Shown here: one piece after another, positions 8,699 through 19,059 of the stretch
How the letters are laid out: every line of letters starts with the position of its first letter
Position numbering within the stretch: position 1 is the first letter of the stretch
NCBI RefSeq assembly: GCF_900290235.1
Contig: NZ_OLMK01000072.1
Coordinates: 1-64,000 of the forward strand
Length of the DNA stretch: 64,000 nucleotides
DNA from: Streptomyces sp. MA5143a
GTDB lineage: Bacteria > Actinomycetota > Actinomycetes > Streptomycetales > Streptomycetaceae
Direction: 5' to 3'
Notes under the pieces: model-generated
The model's input: the letters and a program-made list of their open reading frames with translations, nothing else
The model's database searches: none
Told to the model about the DNA's origin: nothing
Made by a program: the position numbers and the translations under genes

Positions 8699-9448
8699 AT
8701 GACCGCGCCGCACGACCCCGCTCCGGCCTCCGGACGCGCGGGCGGACCCGACCCCACGACCTCCCGACCGATGGTGCCCCCCGCCCCTCCGGCCCACCAC
8801 CCCACGGCCGCCCCCGGTTCCGCCGCCCACGACTCCGGAGCAGGTGCCGGGGCCGTGGGCTCGCGGTCCGGGCAGGGACCGGCGGAGGCGCTCGGAGGGC
8901 TCGGCGGGTCCTGGTCCTGGCTGCTGGGGGCGGCCGTCGCCACGATCGTGCCCGGCATCCTCGTACTTGTCTGGCCCGACGAGACCCTGCACGTCCTCGC
9001 GGTCCTCGTCGGCCTGCACCTGCTCGTGCTCGGCGGCTTCCGCTTCGTCGCGGCGTTCGCCCGCCCCGACCACGGCGAACGCTTCCCCGGACTGCTGATC
9101 GCCGTGCTGTACGTGGTGGCCGGAGTGCTGTGCCTGCGGAACCCCCTGCAGACCATCACCGCACTGGCACTGATCGTCGGCATGGTGTGGCTCGTGACGG
9201 GCCTCCTCGCCCTGTACACGGCCATGTCCGCCAAGGACCTTCCCCACCGCGGCCTCCTTCTCGGCGCCGCGGTCCTCGGTGTCGTCGCGGGGGTCGTGGT
9301 GCTGGCCCTCCCGGCCGAGTCCGCGCGCGCCCTGACCCGGCTGCTCGGCCTGTGGCTCGTCCTGCTCGGCCTGGCCGAGGGCGCCGTCGCCCTCGCCGGG
9401 CGCGCCGCACTCGGCCGCGCGTCCGCCCGGAGGGCGGCCGCGCGGTGA
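8699..9448 (+). CDS. HdeD-family (DUF308) membrane protein
   Basis: The 249-residue product begins with about 70 residues of Pro/Ala/Gly-rich, probably disordered sequence. Six hydrophobic segments follow, in three hairpins of the HdeD type; each pair ends in short polar turns such as WPDETLH, RNPLQT and ALPAES. HdeD of E. coli is linked to acid resistance; the role in actinomycetes is unproven. A GAGGA Shine-Dalgarno sequence precedes ATG 8699. It probably begins a transcript that includes the YihY-like gene 25 bases downstream, with a 17-bp palindrome 96 bp upstream. Confidence 0.75.
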   Translation: MTAPHDPAPASGRAGGPDPTTSRPMVPPAPPAHHPTAAPGSAAHDSGAGAGAVGSRSGQGPAEALGGLGGSWSWLLGAAVATIVPGILVLVWPDETLHVLAVLVGLHLLVLGGFRFVAAFARPDHGERFPGLLIAVLYVVAGVLCLRNPLQTITALALIVGMVWLVTGLLALYTAMSAKDLPHRGLLLGAAVLGVVAGVVVLALPAESARALTRLLGLWLVLLGLAEGAVALAGRAALGRASARRAAAR

Positions 9449-9473
9449 CGCGGAGCGAGCGGCTCCCTGAGCC

Positions 9474-10490
9474 ATGACCAGACGGCGCGCCCCGGCCGAC
9501 CCCGCCACCCCCGCCCGCAGAAGCAGGGCCGAACGGGTGGCCGCCGGGCTGCGCGCGGCTCCCGCCGCCCGGCTCCTGCCCCACCTGTCGGCCCTCAACG
9601 TGGTGGAGGGCTCCGTACGACTGGCCGCCCAGGCGTTCGTCACGGCGCTCCCCCTGCTGATGACGGTGGCGTCCTTCGCCCCCGGAGGAATCCAGGAGCT
9701 GCTGGTCGACTCGCTCCGCGCGGTGCTGGGGATCCGCGGCGACACCCTCGACGAGATGCGTCGGGCCTTCGCCGCGACCGGTACCACCCGTGACACCGTG
9801 GGCGCCCTCGGAGTGCTGATCACCCTTGTCTCCGCCACCGCCTTCAGCCGGGCGCTCCAGGCGGTGTGCGAACGGTGCTGGCACCTGCCCAGGGCACCGC
9901 TTCGGGCGGTGACCGTGTGGCGCTGGTTGCTCTGGCTCGTGGTCTGGCTGGGGGTCCTGCTGCTCCAGGCACCGCTGCGCGGCGGCTTCGGCCTGGGCAC
10001 CGTGACGGGGCTGGTGCTGTCCGTGCTGGCGGCGCCGCTGCTGTGGTGGTGGTCCCAGCATCTGCTGCTCGGCGGTCGGATCGGCTGGCGGGAGCTGCTC
10101 CCCGGAGCCGTGCTGGCGGGGACGGGCACGGTGGTGCTGAGCTGGGCGGCCCGCCTGTTCATGCCGGCGGCCATGCAGCGCGGTCTGGAGGAGTTCGGCC
10201 CGCTCGGACCGGTCTTCACGTTCCTGTCCTGGCTGATCGCGGTGTTCCTGGTCGCCGTGTCCGGCCTGGCCCTCGGCCCCATGGTCGCGGCCACCGGCTG
10301 GTACCGGACGGCCCGCCTCCCGCGCCGTCGGCCCCGGACCACGAGTGAGCCGATGGGCCACCGGTCCGCGCCGCCGTCGACGCGGCTTCACCCTTCCCGG
10401 GTGAGGACGCGCGGTCCCCACCGTGGGCACGCTGAGGAGGCAAGGCCGGGCATGACTGCCGGGCACGGGCAGGACGGAGGAGAGACATGA
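9474..10490 (+). CDS. YihY/BrkB-family inner membrane protein
   Basis: The 338-residue protein has the YihY (formerly RNase BN) layout: a basic N-terminus, an early AQAFVTALPLLMTV helix, and five further membrane helices up to about residue 275. A 60-residue basic tail follows. The family is conserved in bacteria but its job is not firmly known; envelope or transport roles have been suggested. The tail may be poorly conserved because it runs over the third palindrome (10388-10404) and the start of the next gene, with which it overlaps by 4 bases (ATGA). Confidence 0.75.
   Translation: MTRRRAPADPATPARRSRAERVAAGLRAAPAARLLPHLSALNVVEGSVRLAAQAFVTALPLLMTVASFAPGGIQELLVDSLRAVLGIRGDTLDEMRRAFAATGTTRDTVGALGVLITLVSATAFSRALQAVCERCWHLPRAPLRAVTVWRWLLWLVVWLGVLLLQAPLRGGFGLGTVTGLVLSVLAAPLLWWWSQHLLLGGRIGWRELLPGAVLAGTGTVVLSWAARLFMPAAMQRGLEEFGPLGPVFTFLSWLIAVFLVAVSGLALGPMVAATGWYRTARLPRRRPRTTSEPMGHRSAPPSTRLHPSRVRTRGPHRGHAEEARPGMTAGHGQDGGET
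10388..10404. promoter_or_regulatory. Palindromic site TCACCC-N5-GGGTGA (copy 3 of 3)
   Basis: Perfect arms TCACCC and GGGTGA around TTCCC lie inside the 3' end of the YihY-like frame and 82 bp before the SHOCT gene. The spacing matches copies 1 and 2, implying an internal promoter. Confidence 0.6.
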
Positions 10491-10927
10491 GTGGGCCGAC
10501 CTATCTCGCGTACGACTATCCACTGCTGAGCGCCTTCTGGACGATGCTGGTGTTCTTCCTGTGGATCATGTGGTTCGTCCTGCTGTTCCGGGTCGTCGTC
10601 GACATCTTCCGCGACGACGAACTGAGCGGCTGGGCCAAGGCGGGCTGGCTGGTGTTCGCGATCGTCCTGCCCTTCCTGGGTGTGTTCGTCTACGTGGTCG
10701 CCCGTGGCAAGAACATGGGGCGCCGCGAGGTGGCGCAGGCCCGGGCCCAGCAGCAGGCCTTCGACAGCTACATCCGTGAGACCGCCGCCGGTTCCGGTGG
10801 CCGGGCCAGCAGCGTCGACGAACTGACCAGGCTCTCCGAGATCCGCGCCCGCGGTGACATCACCGACGACGAGTTCCGCCGGGCCAAGCAACTGGTGCTG
10901 AGCGGCTCCGGCGCCCCGGAACGCTGA
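10487..10927 (+). CDS. PLDc_N / SHOCT domain small membrane protein
   Basis: 146 residues. Two hydrophobic helices (about 15-37 and 50-70) around a DDELSGWAKAGW turn match the phospholipase D N-terminal (PLDc_N) type of membrane hairpin. The C-terminal VDELTRLSEIRARGDITDDEF stretch, about residues 108-136, is a SHOCT oligomerisation motif. Such proteins are common in Streptomyces stress clusters; the function is unknown. It overlaps the preceding stop by ATGA and carries its own palindrome 82 bp upstream. Confidence 0.8.
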   Translation: MSGPTYLAYDYPLLSAFWTMLVFFLWIMWFVLLFRVVVDIFRDDELSGWAKAGWLVFAIVLPFLGVFVYVVARGKNMGRREVAQARAQQQAFDSYIRETAAGSGGRASSVDELTRLSEIRARGDITDDEFRRAKQLVLSGSGAPER

Positions 10928-10991
10928 CTCACGTCCCCCACTCCTCCGGTCGCCGACCGCGCCCGGAGCCGACACGAAACGAGGCAGCAGC

Positions 10992-11432
10992 ATGGCAACC
11001 ACCCACCACACCCGCCCCACGCGCGAGCACTCGGCCAAGCAGGGATGGGCCGTCGGACTGACGGCCTTCGCCGCCGTCATGCTCCTGATCGCCGGTGTCC
11101 TCGACGTGATGCGCGGCATCGCGGCGATCGCCGAGGACGACATCTTCGTCACGACCCGCAACTACGTCTACGAGTTCGACCTCACCAGCTGGGGCTGGAT
11201 CCACCTGATCCTGGGTGCCGTCGCCCTGATCGTGAGTGCCGGGCTGTTCCAGACGTCGACGTGGGCACGCGTCGCGGGCGTGGGGATCGCCTCGCTCATC
11301 ATCATCGCGAACTTCCTCTCCCTGCCGTACTACCCGGCGTGGTCGATCGTGATGATCGCGATGTCGGCGTTCGTCATCTGGGCCCTGTGCGTGGTGCGCA
11401 AGGACGACTCCCTCGCTTCGAGCGACATGTGA
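10992..11432 (+). CDS. Four-helix membrane protein (DUF7144-like)
   Basis: 146 residues with four hydrophobic segments and a conserved middle piece (YVYEFDLTSWGWIHLI) that I associate with the DUF7144 family of actinobacterial membrane proteins. The short N-terminus is rich in His and Thr. Function is unknown. It follows the SHOCT gene by 64 bases on the same strand, with AACGAGG about 9 bases before the ATG, and probably belongs to the same stress-type gene set. Confidence 0.65.
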   Translation: MATTHHTRPTREHSAKQGWAVGLTAFAAVMLLIAGVLDVMRGIAAIAEDDIFVTTRNYVYEFDLTSWGWIHLILGAVALIVSAGLFQTSTWARVAGVGIASLIIIANFLSLPYYPAWSIVMIAMSAFVIWALCVVRKDDSLASSDM

Positions 11433-11551
11433 GAGGAGGGAGCAAGGACCCCGGTCACGGCCCCCACCGGAGGCGGCGCCCAGGAGAGCGCCGCCGGCCG
11501 GGGCGGCGTCGGCCGGCGCCTACGACCGAACACCAGGAAGGGCGGAGACCC

Positions 11552-12406
11552 ATGTGCCGGTGGCTTGCCTACTCGGGAACACCCGTGCTGCTCGACACCA
11601 TCCTGTACCAGCCCGCGCACTCGTTGATCGACCAGAGTCTGCACGCCCGGATGGGTGTGGAGACGACCAACGGCGACGGATTCGGCATCGGCTGGTACGA
11701 CACGTCCCCGCACACCAGCACCCCGGCCGTATTCCGGGACGTCGGGCCGGCGTGGAGCAACCGGAATCTGCGGGAGATCGCCGACCACGTCGAGTCGCCG
11801 CTGTTCTTCGCCCACATCCGGGCGACCACCGGCACGGCGGTGCAGCAGACCAACTGCCATCCGTTCCGGCACGGCCGCTGGATGTGGATGCACAACGGCG
11901 CGATCGCCGAGTTCCACCGGATGCGCCGGGACCTCGCCCTCGTCGTCGACCCGGAGTTGTTCCTCGACATGGAGGGATCGACGGACTCCGAGATGATGTT
12001 CTACCTGGCGCTCACCTTCGGTCTGGAGGAGGACCCGCCGGGCGCCGTCGCGCGGATGGCGGGCCTGGTGGAGCGGGTCGGCCGCGAGCACGGGGTGGAG
12101 TTCCCGCTCCAGATGACGGTGGCCGTCACGGAGGGACAGCGGCTGTGGGTCTTCCGCTACTCCAGCCAGGGCGCCTCGCGTTCGCTGTACTACAGCACCG
12201 ATGTGGAGACGCTCCGGTCGCTCCACCCCGACCTGTCGTTCCTCCGCGAGGTCTCCGACGACACCCGGCTCGTCGTCTCCGAGCCCCTGGGCGACCTGCC
12301 CGGAGTCTGGAACGAGGTCCCGGAGAGCCACTACGGCGTGGTGCAGCCGGGCGCCGACAAACTGCTCCCCTTCACTCCGAGTCCCGAACCCGTTCTCAGC
12401 ACTTGA
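11552..12406 (+). CDS. Class II glutamine amidotransferase (YafJ/EgtC-like)
   Basis: 284 residues beginning MCRWLAYSG, so Cys2 becomes the N-terminal nucleophile after Met removal. HARMGVETTNGDGFGIGWY and HIRATTGTAVQQTNCHPF are the expected glutamine-binding stretches of N-terminal-nucleophile amidohydrolases. Relatives include YafJ and the ergothioneine hydrolase EgtC. No other egt gene is nearby, so ergothioneine synthesis cannot be claimed. The start is fixed by the catalytic Cys and by GGAG seven bases upstream. It converges with the gamma-glutamyl hydrolase gene; the gap holds short GAACCCG repeats. Confidence 0.78.
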   Translation: MCRWLAYSGTPVLLDTILYQPAHSLIDQSLHARMGVETTNGDGFGIGWYDTSPHTSTPAVFRDVGPAWSNRNLREIADHVESPLFFAHIRATTGTAVQQTNCHPFRHGRWMWMHNGAIAEFHRMRRDLALVVDPELFLDMEGSTDSEMMFYLALTFGLEEDPPGAVARMAGLVERVGREHGVEFPLQMTVAVTEGQRLWVFRYSSQGASRSLYYSTDVETLRSLHPDLSFLREVSDDTRLVVSEPLGDLPGVWNEVPESHYGVVQPGADKLLPFTPSPEPVLST

Positions 12407-12452
12407 ACCCGCTCTCGGTCCGTGAGCCCGTTCTCAGCCCCTGAACCCGCGT

Positions 12453-13201
12453 TCAGCTCCGGCGGTCGCGGGTGGCCCGGACCAAGGCGTCGAAAAGGTT
12501 CTGCTGGGCCGGGTCCTCGGCGGCGGTGTCCTCGGGATGCCACTGGACGGCCGTGAACCAGCCGCGCGCACCGGGGAGTTCGAGCGCCTCGGCGGTGCCG
12601 TCCACCGCGGTGGCCGTCACCTCCAGCCCCGTGCCGAGGCGGTCGACACGCTGGTGGTGGTAGCAGGAGGCGTCGACCTTCTCGGCGCCCGTCGCACGGG
12701 CCACCTCCGACGCCGGTCGCAGCGTGACGGGGTGCACGAGGTGCCGGTGCTCGCGCTCCGGGCCGCCCATGTCCTGCTCCAGGGTGCCGCCGAGGGCGAC
12801 GTTGACGACCTGGAGGCCCCGGCAGACCGCCAGCAGGGGCAGTCCCAGGGCGAGCGTCTCGCGTGCGACCGCCAGGTCGAAGGCGTCCTGCGTCTCGTCC
12901 ACGTCGTACACGGTGGCGTGGGTGTCGGTCGCGCCGTAGTGGTGGGGGGCGAGGTCGCCGCCGCCGGGCAGCAGGACGCCGTCGAAGCGGGTGAGGCGGG
13001 CGGCCACGTCCCCGGCGGCGGGGTGCACGCTCACCGGCTCCCCACCGGCCCGCCACACCGCCTCGACCAGGGCGCGGGCGTTGACCTCGGCGGCGTACCG
13101 GAGCGCGGACGTGGTGGCGGCGAACCTGGCCGGAATCGCGATCAAGGGGCGATGAGGCGTCAGAGGTCGCGTGGGCGTGGGAGGGCGCGTGGACGAAGGG
13201 G

Positions 13202-13205
<4 letters not shown>
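12453..13205 (-). CDS. Class I gamma-glutamyl amide hydrolase (PuuD-like)
   Basis: The 250-residue protein belongs to the Peptidase_C26 group. The nucleophile elbow AVCRGLQVVNVALGG and the His-Glu pair in WFTAVQWHPED are intact, and LLPGGGDLAPHHYG forms the oxyanion region. PuuD hydrolyses gamma-glutamyl-GABA to glutamate and GABA in the Puu polyamine route. Here it would release glutamate from a gamma-glutamylated acid. GTG 13205 overlaps the ALDH stop by 4 bases (GTGA), so the two are translationally coupled. With the permease and the glutamine-synthetase-like gene at 23023 it completes a PuuA/C/D/P-like set; the substrate need not be putrescine. Confidence 0.82.
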
Positions 13206-14692
<1,487 letters not shown>

Positions 14693-14747
14693 CGGCTCTC
14701 CTCTTCCTGAGTCGGGTGGGCGGCAGGTCGGATCGGTGGCGGGAGTG

Positions 14748-14787
14748 GGCCGACGGCGGCACCGGGGGAGTGGTGCCGCCGTCGGCC
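14748..14787 (-). terminator. Hairpin between the permease and ALDH genes
   Basis: Perfect 16-base arms (14748-14763 and 14772-14787) with an 8-base loop, 50 bases past the permease stop on the leftward strand. It may terminate or reduce transcription into the ALDH-hydrolase pair. Confidence 0.65.
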
Positions 14788-14836
14788 GCGGGGCGGGACG
14801 TCGGGGTCGGCCGGCGACCGCGTGGCCCCGTCGGGG

Positions 14837-16294
14837 TCAGCCCGCGGCCGCGTGGCTCCGTCGGGTCACCCGGGCCGCGACGAGCCCGAGGGCCAGCACG
14901 ACGGGCACGGTGAGCTGGAGCCAGAGGGCGGTGGTGGGGTCGCCGCCGATGAGCGTGGTGAAGTTCTCGATGATCAGCCAGATGGCGCCGGCGATGCCGA
15001 GCGCGCCCAGGACGGGGGCGATCAGTGTGTTCCAGGGCCGGGTGTCGGCGCGCGAGCGGCGGAAGAAGACGACCACGGACACCGAGGTCAGGAAGTACAG
15101 GAGCATGATCGCGAGGACGGCGACCCCGCTGAACCAGGAGAAGAGGGTCAGCACCGGGTCCTTGCCGAGGAGCGCGAACGGGACGACGAGGGCCACCGCG
15201 ATCACGGTCTGGACGGTGCCGGCGACCCAGGGGGAGTGACGGCTGTTGAGCGCGGTCAGACCGTGGGGCAGCAGACCCTCACGGCCCAGCGAGAACAGAT
15301 AGCGGTTGGCGGAGTTGTGGAAGGCGAGGATGCCCGCGAACAGCGAGGTGGCCAGCAGGACCGGCAGGACGTCACCGGTCCACGCGCCGAACAGGTCGGC
15401 GACCGGGGCGAACACCCAGGAGGCGGCGTCGCCGCTCTCCAGCGCCTTGCCCGCGTCCGCCGTCGCCCTGGACGCGCCGTGCGCGGAGACCAGCATCCAC
15501 GACGTGAAGGCGAAGAACACGGTGATCACGGTGACCGACAGATAGGTGGCCCGGGGGACGGTTCTCCTCGGTTCCCGCGCCTCCTCGCCGTAGAGGGCGG
15601 TGGCCTCGAAGCCGATCATCGACGCCACCGCGAACATCAGCGCCACACCCGGGGCGCCCTGGAGAGCCGCGTCCGGCGAGAAGCTGTCGGTGAAGCCGAG
15701 CCCCTCGGGGCCGCCGCCCTTGAAGAAGGTCACCAGGGCGAAGGCGATGAGGATGCTGAACTCCGCGAGGACGAACACGGCGAGCACCTTGGCGCCCATC
15801 TCGATGCCGGCGGCGCCCAGCACCTGCACGACCGCCATCGTGACCAGCGCCCAGACCCACCAGGCGACGCCGACGCCGGTGTGGTGCTCGACGAGGCCGC
15901 TCATGGTCGCGCCGTACAGCCCGTACAGGGCGGCCTGGACCGTGCAGTAGGCGAAGAGGGCCACTCCGGCGCTGCCGGAGCCCGTCGACCGACCGAGGCC
16001 CTTGCCGATGTAGGTGTAGAAGGCGCCGGCGTCCACGACGTGGCGGCCCATGGCGACGAAGCCGATGGAGAACAGCAGCACCACCACGCCGGCGGCGACA
16101 TAGGCGGCGGGGGCGCCCGCCCCGTTGCCGATGACGACGGCGATGGGCACGGCACCGGCGATGCCGGTCAGCGGGGCCTGGGCGGAGAGGACGAAGAAGA
16201 GGATGCCCAGGACGCCGAGGGAGTCGGGCTTGAGTCTGCTTGCCGTGGAGTTGCCTTGCGAGGTGTGCGGGGCGACCGCCGTCTGACTGTCCAC
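14837..16294 (-). CDS. APC-superfamily amino acid/amine permease (PuuP-like)
   Basis: About 485 residues with a hydrophobic pattern of 12 membrane helices. The start of helix 1 has LSAQAPLTGIAGAVP, typical of the APC family, and the long GFEATALYGEEAREPRRTVP segment follows helix 6. It likely imports an amine or amino acid for the neighbouring gamma-glutamyl enzymes. GTG 16294 is preferred because AGGTGA lies five bases upstream; GTG 16303 is in frame too. A candidate operator (16333-16344) lies about 40 bp upstream. Confidence 0.8.
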   Translation of the reverse strand: MDSQTAVAPHTSQGNSTASRLKPDSLGVLGILFFVLSAQAPLTGIAGAVPIAVVIGNGAGAPAAYVAAGVVVLLFSIGFVAMGRHVVDAGAFYTYIGKGLGRSTGSGSAGVALFAYCTVQAALYGLYGATMSGLVEHHTGVGVAWWVWALVTMAVVQVLGAAGIEMGAKVLAVFVLAEFSILIAFALVTFFKGGGPEGLGFTDSFSPDAALQGAPGVALMFAVASMIGFEATALYGEEAREPRRTVPRATYLSVTVITVFFAFTSWMLVSAHGASRATADAGKALESGDAASWVFAPVADLFGAWTGDVLPVLLATSLFAGILAFHNSANRYLFSLGREGLLPHGLTALNSRHSPWVAGTVQTVIAVALVVPFALLGKDPVLTLFSWFSGVAVLAIMLLYFLTSVSVVVFFRRSRADTRPWNTLIAPVLGALGIAGAIWLIIENFTTLIGGDPTTALWLQLTVPVVLALGLVAARVTRRSHAAAG

Positions 16295-16332
16295 TCGGAT
16301 CACCTGTCGGGACGGGGAGGGATGGGAGTTCG

Positions 16333-16344
16333 TTTCGGGTCAAA
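16333..16344. promoter_or_regulatory. Candidate operator A, TTTCGGGTCAAA
   Basis: Part of a palindrome CGTTT-N6-AAACG (16331-16346) upstream of the permease. It differs from operator C (22983) at two of 12 positions and is related to operator B (22876). A second look-alike, GGGCTTGAAC preceded by TTATCGT, lies at about 16355-16370. Confidence 0.55.
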
Positions 16345-16458
16345 CGAGTTGCCTTATCGTGGGCTTGAACTATCCGTTTGGCAAGGGGGTGGGGGCAAGA
16401 TTTTCCACTGGGTGGACACCCCCGTGCGCACACCTGTGACCGCGGGCGCGCAACACGA

Positions 16459-16492
16459 CGAGGCCCCGGACGCAACGGTGTCCGGAGCCTCG
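16459..16492 (-). terminator. Hairpin terminator of the TetR gene
   Basis: Arms 16459-16471 and 16480-16492 pair over 13 bases with one mismatch, 20 bases beyond the regulator's stop. Confidence 0.6.
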
Positions 16493-16511
16493 GAAAGCGC
16501 AGGTGGGAGGG

Positions 16512-17150
16512 CTACTCGGGGGTGTCCCCGGCGTCGGCGCGGCCGGTGTCGCCGTCGGCTTCCAGGAGCCGCAGCAGACCGCGCAGCCGCTCCACGGCGG
16601 CGTCAGTGACCTCCGGCTCGCCCAGGACGAGCTGGTGCAGCACCAGACCGTCGAGGGCGGCGAACACCAGCCGGGCCAGCGCCTGGTCGGCGTCGGCCGG
16701 CAGCATACGGCTCAGCTCGCGCCGGGTGGCGTCGAAGTACTCGTCGTAGAGCGCCCTCAGCTGCGGCAGCAGCTCGGGGCGGCGGCGGGACTCCAGCAGC
16801 AGCTCGTACTGGAACGCCTGCCGCCCGGGGTCCGCCGTGACCATCTCCGACAGGCCCGTCGAGAAGTCGGCGACTTTGCCGGTGCCGGGTTCGAGCGCGC
16901 TGACGCTCAGCGACGTGCGGATGGTGTGGGCGAGCGCCTCCTCGATCAGCGCGTCCCGCGAGCCGAAGTGGTGGACGACGAGTCCGTGGGTGACCCCGGC
17001 CTCCTCCGCGACGGCCCGGTAGGTGAGTTTGCGCAGTCCGCCCCGTGCCACCACCCGGACCGCGGCGTTCAGCAGGGCCTCCCGCCCCTCGCCGTAGTGC
17101 AGGCGCTTGCGTGGCTTCCGGCTCTTGGGCACGTCGGCGGAATCGGTCAT
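16512..17150 (-). CDS. TetR-family regulator of the gamma-glutamyl/aromatic cluster
   Basis: 212 residues. The N-terminal helix-turn-helix (about residues 22-68) has RAVAEEAGVTHGLVVHHFGSRDALIEEA, the TetR recognition helix pattern. The C-terminal half (about 80-195) is a helical ligand domain of the TetR_C_6-like type. It stands alone between two hairpins, between the permease and the hpaGDE operon, which makes it the natural candidate to bind the 12-bp operators A, B and C. That link is inference. The basic start RKPRKR is common in such regulators. Confidence 0.78.
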   Translation of the reverse strand: MTDSADVPKSRKPRKRLHYGEGREALLNAAVRVVARGGLRKLTYRAVAEEAGVTHGLVVHHFGSRDALIEEALAHTIRTSLSVSALEPGTGKVADFSTGLSEMVTADPGRQAFQYELLLESRRRPELLPQLRALYDEYFDATRRELSRMLPADADQALARLVFAALDGLVLHQLVLGEPEVTDAAVERLRGLLRLLEADGDTGRADAGDTPE

Positions 17151-17248
17151 GCCGGTGACCCTACCCGTACGGTTCCGGGCCCCTGCGGGCGTGCCGGGCG
17201 TCGCGGGGCAGGCGGGAGTTGGACGACAGACCCTAGGGGCCCGCCGTA

Positions 17249-17270
17249 CCGCACCGGGCGCCCGGTGCGG
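17249..17270 (-). terminator. Palindromic terminator after hpaG
   Basis: A 22-base perfect palindrome (arms CCGCACCGGGC and its complement), 31 bases beyond the hpaG-like stop. Confidence 0.6.
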
Positions 17271-17300
17271 CGGCCCGGTGCGGCAGGACTCGGGGCGGTG

Positions 17301-18146
17301 TCAGCGCTTCGGCGGGCGGATGCCGCGGAACTCCCAGTCGCCGCCCAGCGCCGTGGACAGCACCTCCTCGGACTCGGTGGGCTGCGCGCCGACGTCGCTG
17401 CGGATCGGGGCGGGGCCGGTGACGATGTGGTTGGTGAGCCGCCCGAGGCCCTCCACCTCGACCTCGACGACGTCGCCCGGCCGCACGGGCCGGGAGTTGG
17501 CCGGTGTGCCCGACAGCAGGACGTCGCCCGGGTACAGGGTGATGGTGCGGGCGATGTCGGCGACGAGGTAGTGCATGTCCCACTGCATCTCGTCGGTCGA
17601 GCCGTCCTGCGCGACCTCGCCGTTGACGTAGGTCCGAAGGCTCTTGCCGCGGAAGTCCCAGTCGGTGACCAGGCCCGGGCCGAGCGGGCAGAGGGTGTCG
17701 GAGCCCTTCACGCGGAGCATGGAGCCCGCGTCCGTGTCACGGAAGTCGTGCAGGCCGTAGTCGTTGGCGACGGTGTAGCCCGCGATGTACTCGCCGGCCT
17801 CGGCGGGGGAGATGTTCCGCGCCGTCCGCCCGATGACGATGGCGACCTCGCCCTCGTAGTTGAGCCACTTGCAGCCCTCGGGGCGGACGATCGCGCCCCG
17901 GTGGGAGTTGAGGGCCGAGGTCGGCTTGTGGAAGTACGTGGGGGTGTCCGGCAGCTCGATCCCGAACTCGTCGACGCGGCTGCGGTGGTTGAGGTGGACG
18001 GCGATCACCTTCGACGGCACGACCGGCGGCAGGTGGTGCGCGTCCTCGGTCTTGACGCGGCGGCCGTCCCCGGCGACCAGCTCGTCCCCGTCGACGGTGA
18101 CCTGGACGGCGGCGCCGTCGAGCAGGATGCGGCGGTACTCAGGCAT
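17301..18146 (-). CDS. hpaG: FAH-family isomerase/decarboxylase (HpaG/HpcE-like)
   Basis: 281 residues with a single fumarylacetoacetate hydrolase fold. KWLNYEGEVAIVIG and GYTVANDYGLHDFR carry the metal-binding Glu and Asp residues, and LLSGTPANS is the C-terminal family motif. HpaG acts on 5-carboxymethyl-2-oxo-hex-3-ene-dioate in homoprotocatechuate breakdown. E. coli HpaG is a two-domain protein of about 430 residues; this one has one domain, as in many actinomycetes. It overlaps hpaD by 8 bases and has AGGAG upstream. The exact step (isomerase or decarboxylase) is uncertain. Confidence 0.78.
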   Translation of the reverse strand: MPEYRRILLDGAAVQVTVDGDELVAGDGRRVKTEDAHHLPPVVPSKVIAVHLNHRSRVDEFGIELPDTPTYFHKPTSALNSHRGAIVRPEGCKWLNYEGEVAIVIGRTARNISPAEAGEYIAGYTVANDYGLHDFRDTDAGSMLRVKGSDTLCPLGPGLVTDWDFRGKSLRTYVNGEVAQDGSTDEMQWDMHYLVADIARTITLYPGDVLLSGTPANSRPVRPGDVVEVEVEGLGRLTNHIVTGPAPIRSDVGAQPTESEEVLSTALGGDWEFRGIRPPKR

Positions 18147-19059
18147 GGGAGGACTCCTGTACGGGGGTGTGGGATGCGGTCCAGCCGTCGGCGGGCCGGT
18201 CGAACCAGAGGTGCACCTGGCCGGTGCCGACGGAGTTCTCGTACTCGCCGTACTGCCGGGCCCTCGCCGCGCACGCCCGCTCGCCGAGGGCGCCGGCCAT
18301 CATCAGGTAGTGGAAGAACTTCGCCTCCGGCTTGAACTTCCAGAACTGGTCCATGGTGTCGAGGACCCGGTCGTGGCGTCCCTCCTTGAACCAGGCGATC
18401 CGCTCCTCGTCGGCCGCGCGCGCCTCCGGGGTGAAGATGTGCACCGGGTCGCTCGCCTCGTGGTCGCGCAGTTCGCGCAGCGGCCAGAAGGTGTGCGAGA
18501 GGGCGCCCGAGGCGATCAGCAGCACCCGGCGGCCCGGTGTGGCGGCGATACCGTCGGCGAGTGCCCGCCCCAGTCGCAGATGGTCCTCCATGTCGCCGGT
18601 CTGGCAGACCCCGATGGTCACCCACCGCTTGTCCGGCAGCCCCTCGCCCAGGAACTTCCACAGGTTGATGGTGGCGTAGTAGATCGGCAGGTACTCGTCC
18701 TCGATCGCGGTGATCCAGGTGCCGTGCTTGTCCGCGAACTTCTCGATGTTGTGCGCGAGTTCGGGGTCGCCGGGGAAGTCGTACGGCATCCGGCACATGC
18801 CGCGTGGCAGCTCCTCGGAGGTGAACAGCCCGGCCCGCCGCGCCTGCGCGGTGACCACGAACTCGACGGTGGTCGCCCAGTGCGAGTCGAGGACCACGAC
18901 CGTGTCGTAGTCGTCCCGCTCGAAGACGTCCTCACGGAGCTGCTGGAGGCCGGTGACGAGGGTGATCTCCTTGCCCTCGTTCAGCTCCAGCCGGTCCTCC
19001 TGCGGCAGCACGATGGTGGGGACATGGGCGAGGAGGCCCGCCCCGACGATCTCACCCAT
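18139..19059 (-). CDS. hpaD: LigB-type extradiol dioxygenase (3,4-dihydroxyphenylacetate 2,3-dioxygenase-like)
   Basis: 306 residues of the type III (LigB) ring-cleaving dioxygenase family. The iron-ligand regions are visible: GLLAHVPTI near residue 12, VVLDSHWATTVEF near 60, and IASGALSHTFWP in the middle. It should open a catechol such as homoprotocatechuate next to a hydroxyl group, giving a semialdehyde that the adjacent HpaE-like ALDH oxidises. It overlaps the genes on both sides by 8 bases, showing a tightly coupled hpaE-hpaD-hpaG unit. The true catechol may differ from 3,4-dihydroxyphenylacetate. Confidence 0.82.
   Translation of the reverse strand: MGEIVGAGLLAHVPTIVLPQEDRLELNEGKEITLVTGLQQLREDVFERDDYDTVVVLDSHWATTVEFVVTAQARRAGLFTSEELPRGMCRMPYDFPGDPELAHNIEKFADKHGTWITAIEDEYLPIYYATINLWKFLGEGLPDKRWVTIGVCQTGDMEDHLRLGRALADGIAATPGRRVLLIASGALSHTFWPLRELRDHEASDPVHIFTPEARAADEERIAWFKEGRHDRVLDTMDQFWKFKPEAKFFHYLMMAGALGERACAARARQYGEYENSVGTGQVHLWFDRPADGWTASHTPVQESSHA

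Noticed and set aside
12407..12452. Short GAACCCG repeats as attachment or regulatory site
   Set aside because: Too short and degenerate, lying between convergent stops; no integrase in the window.
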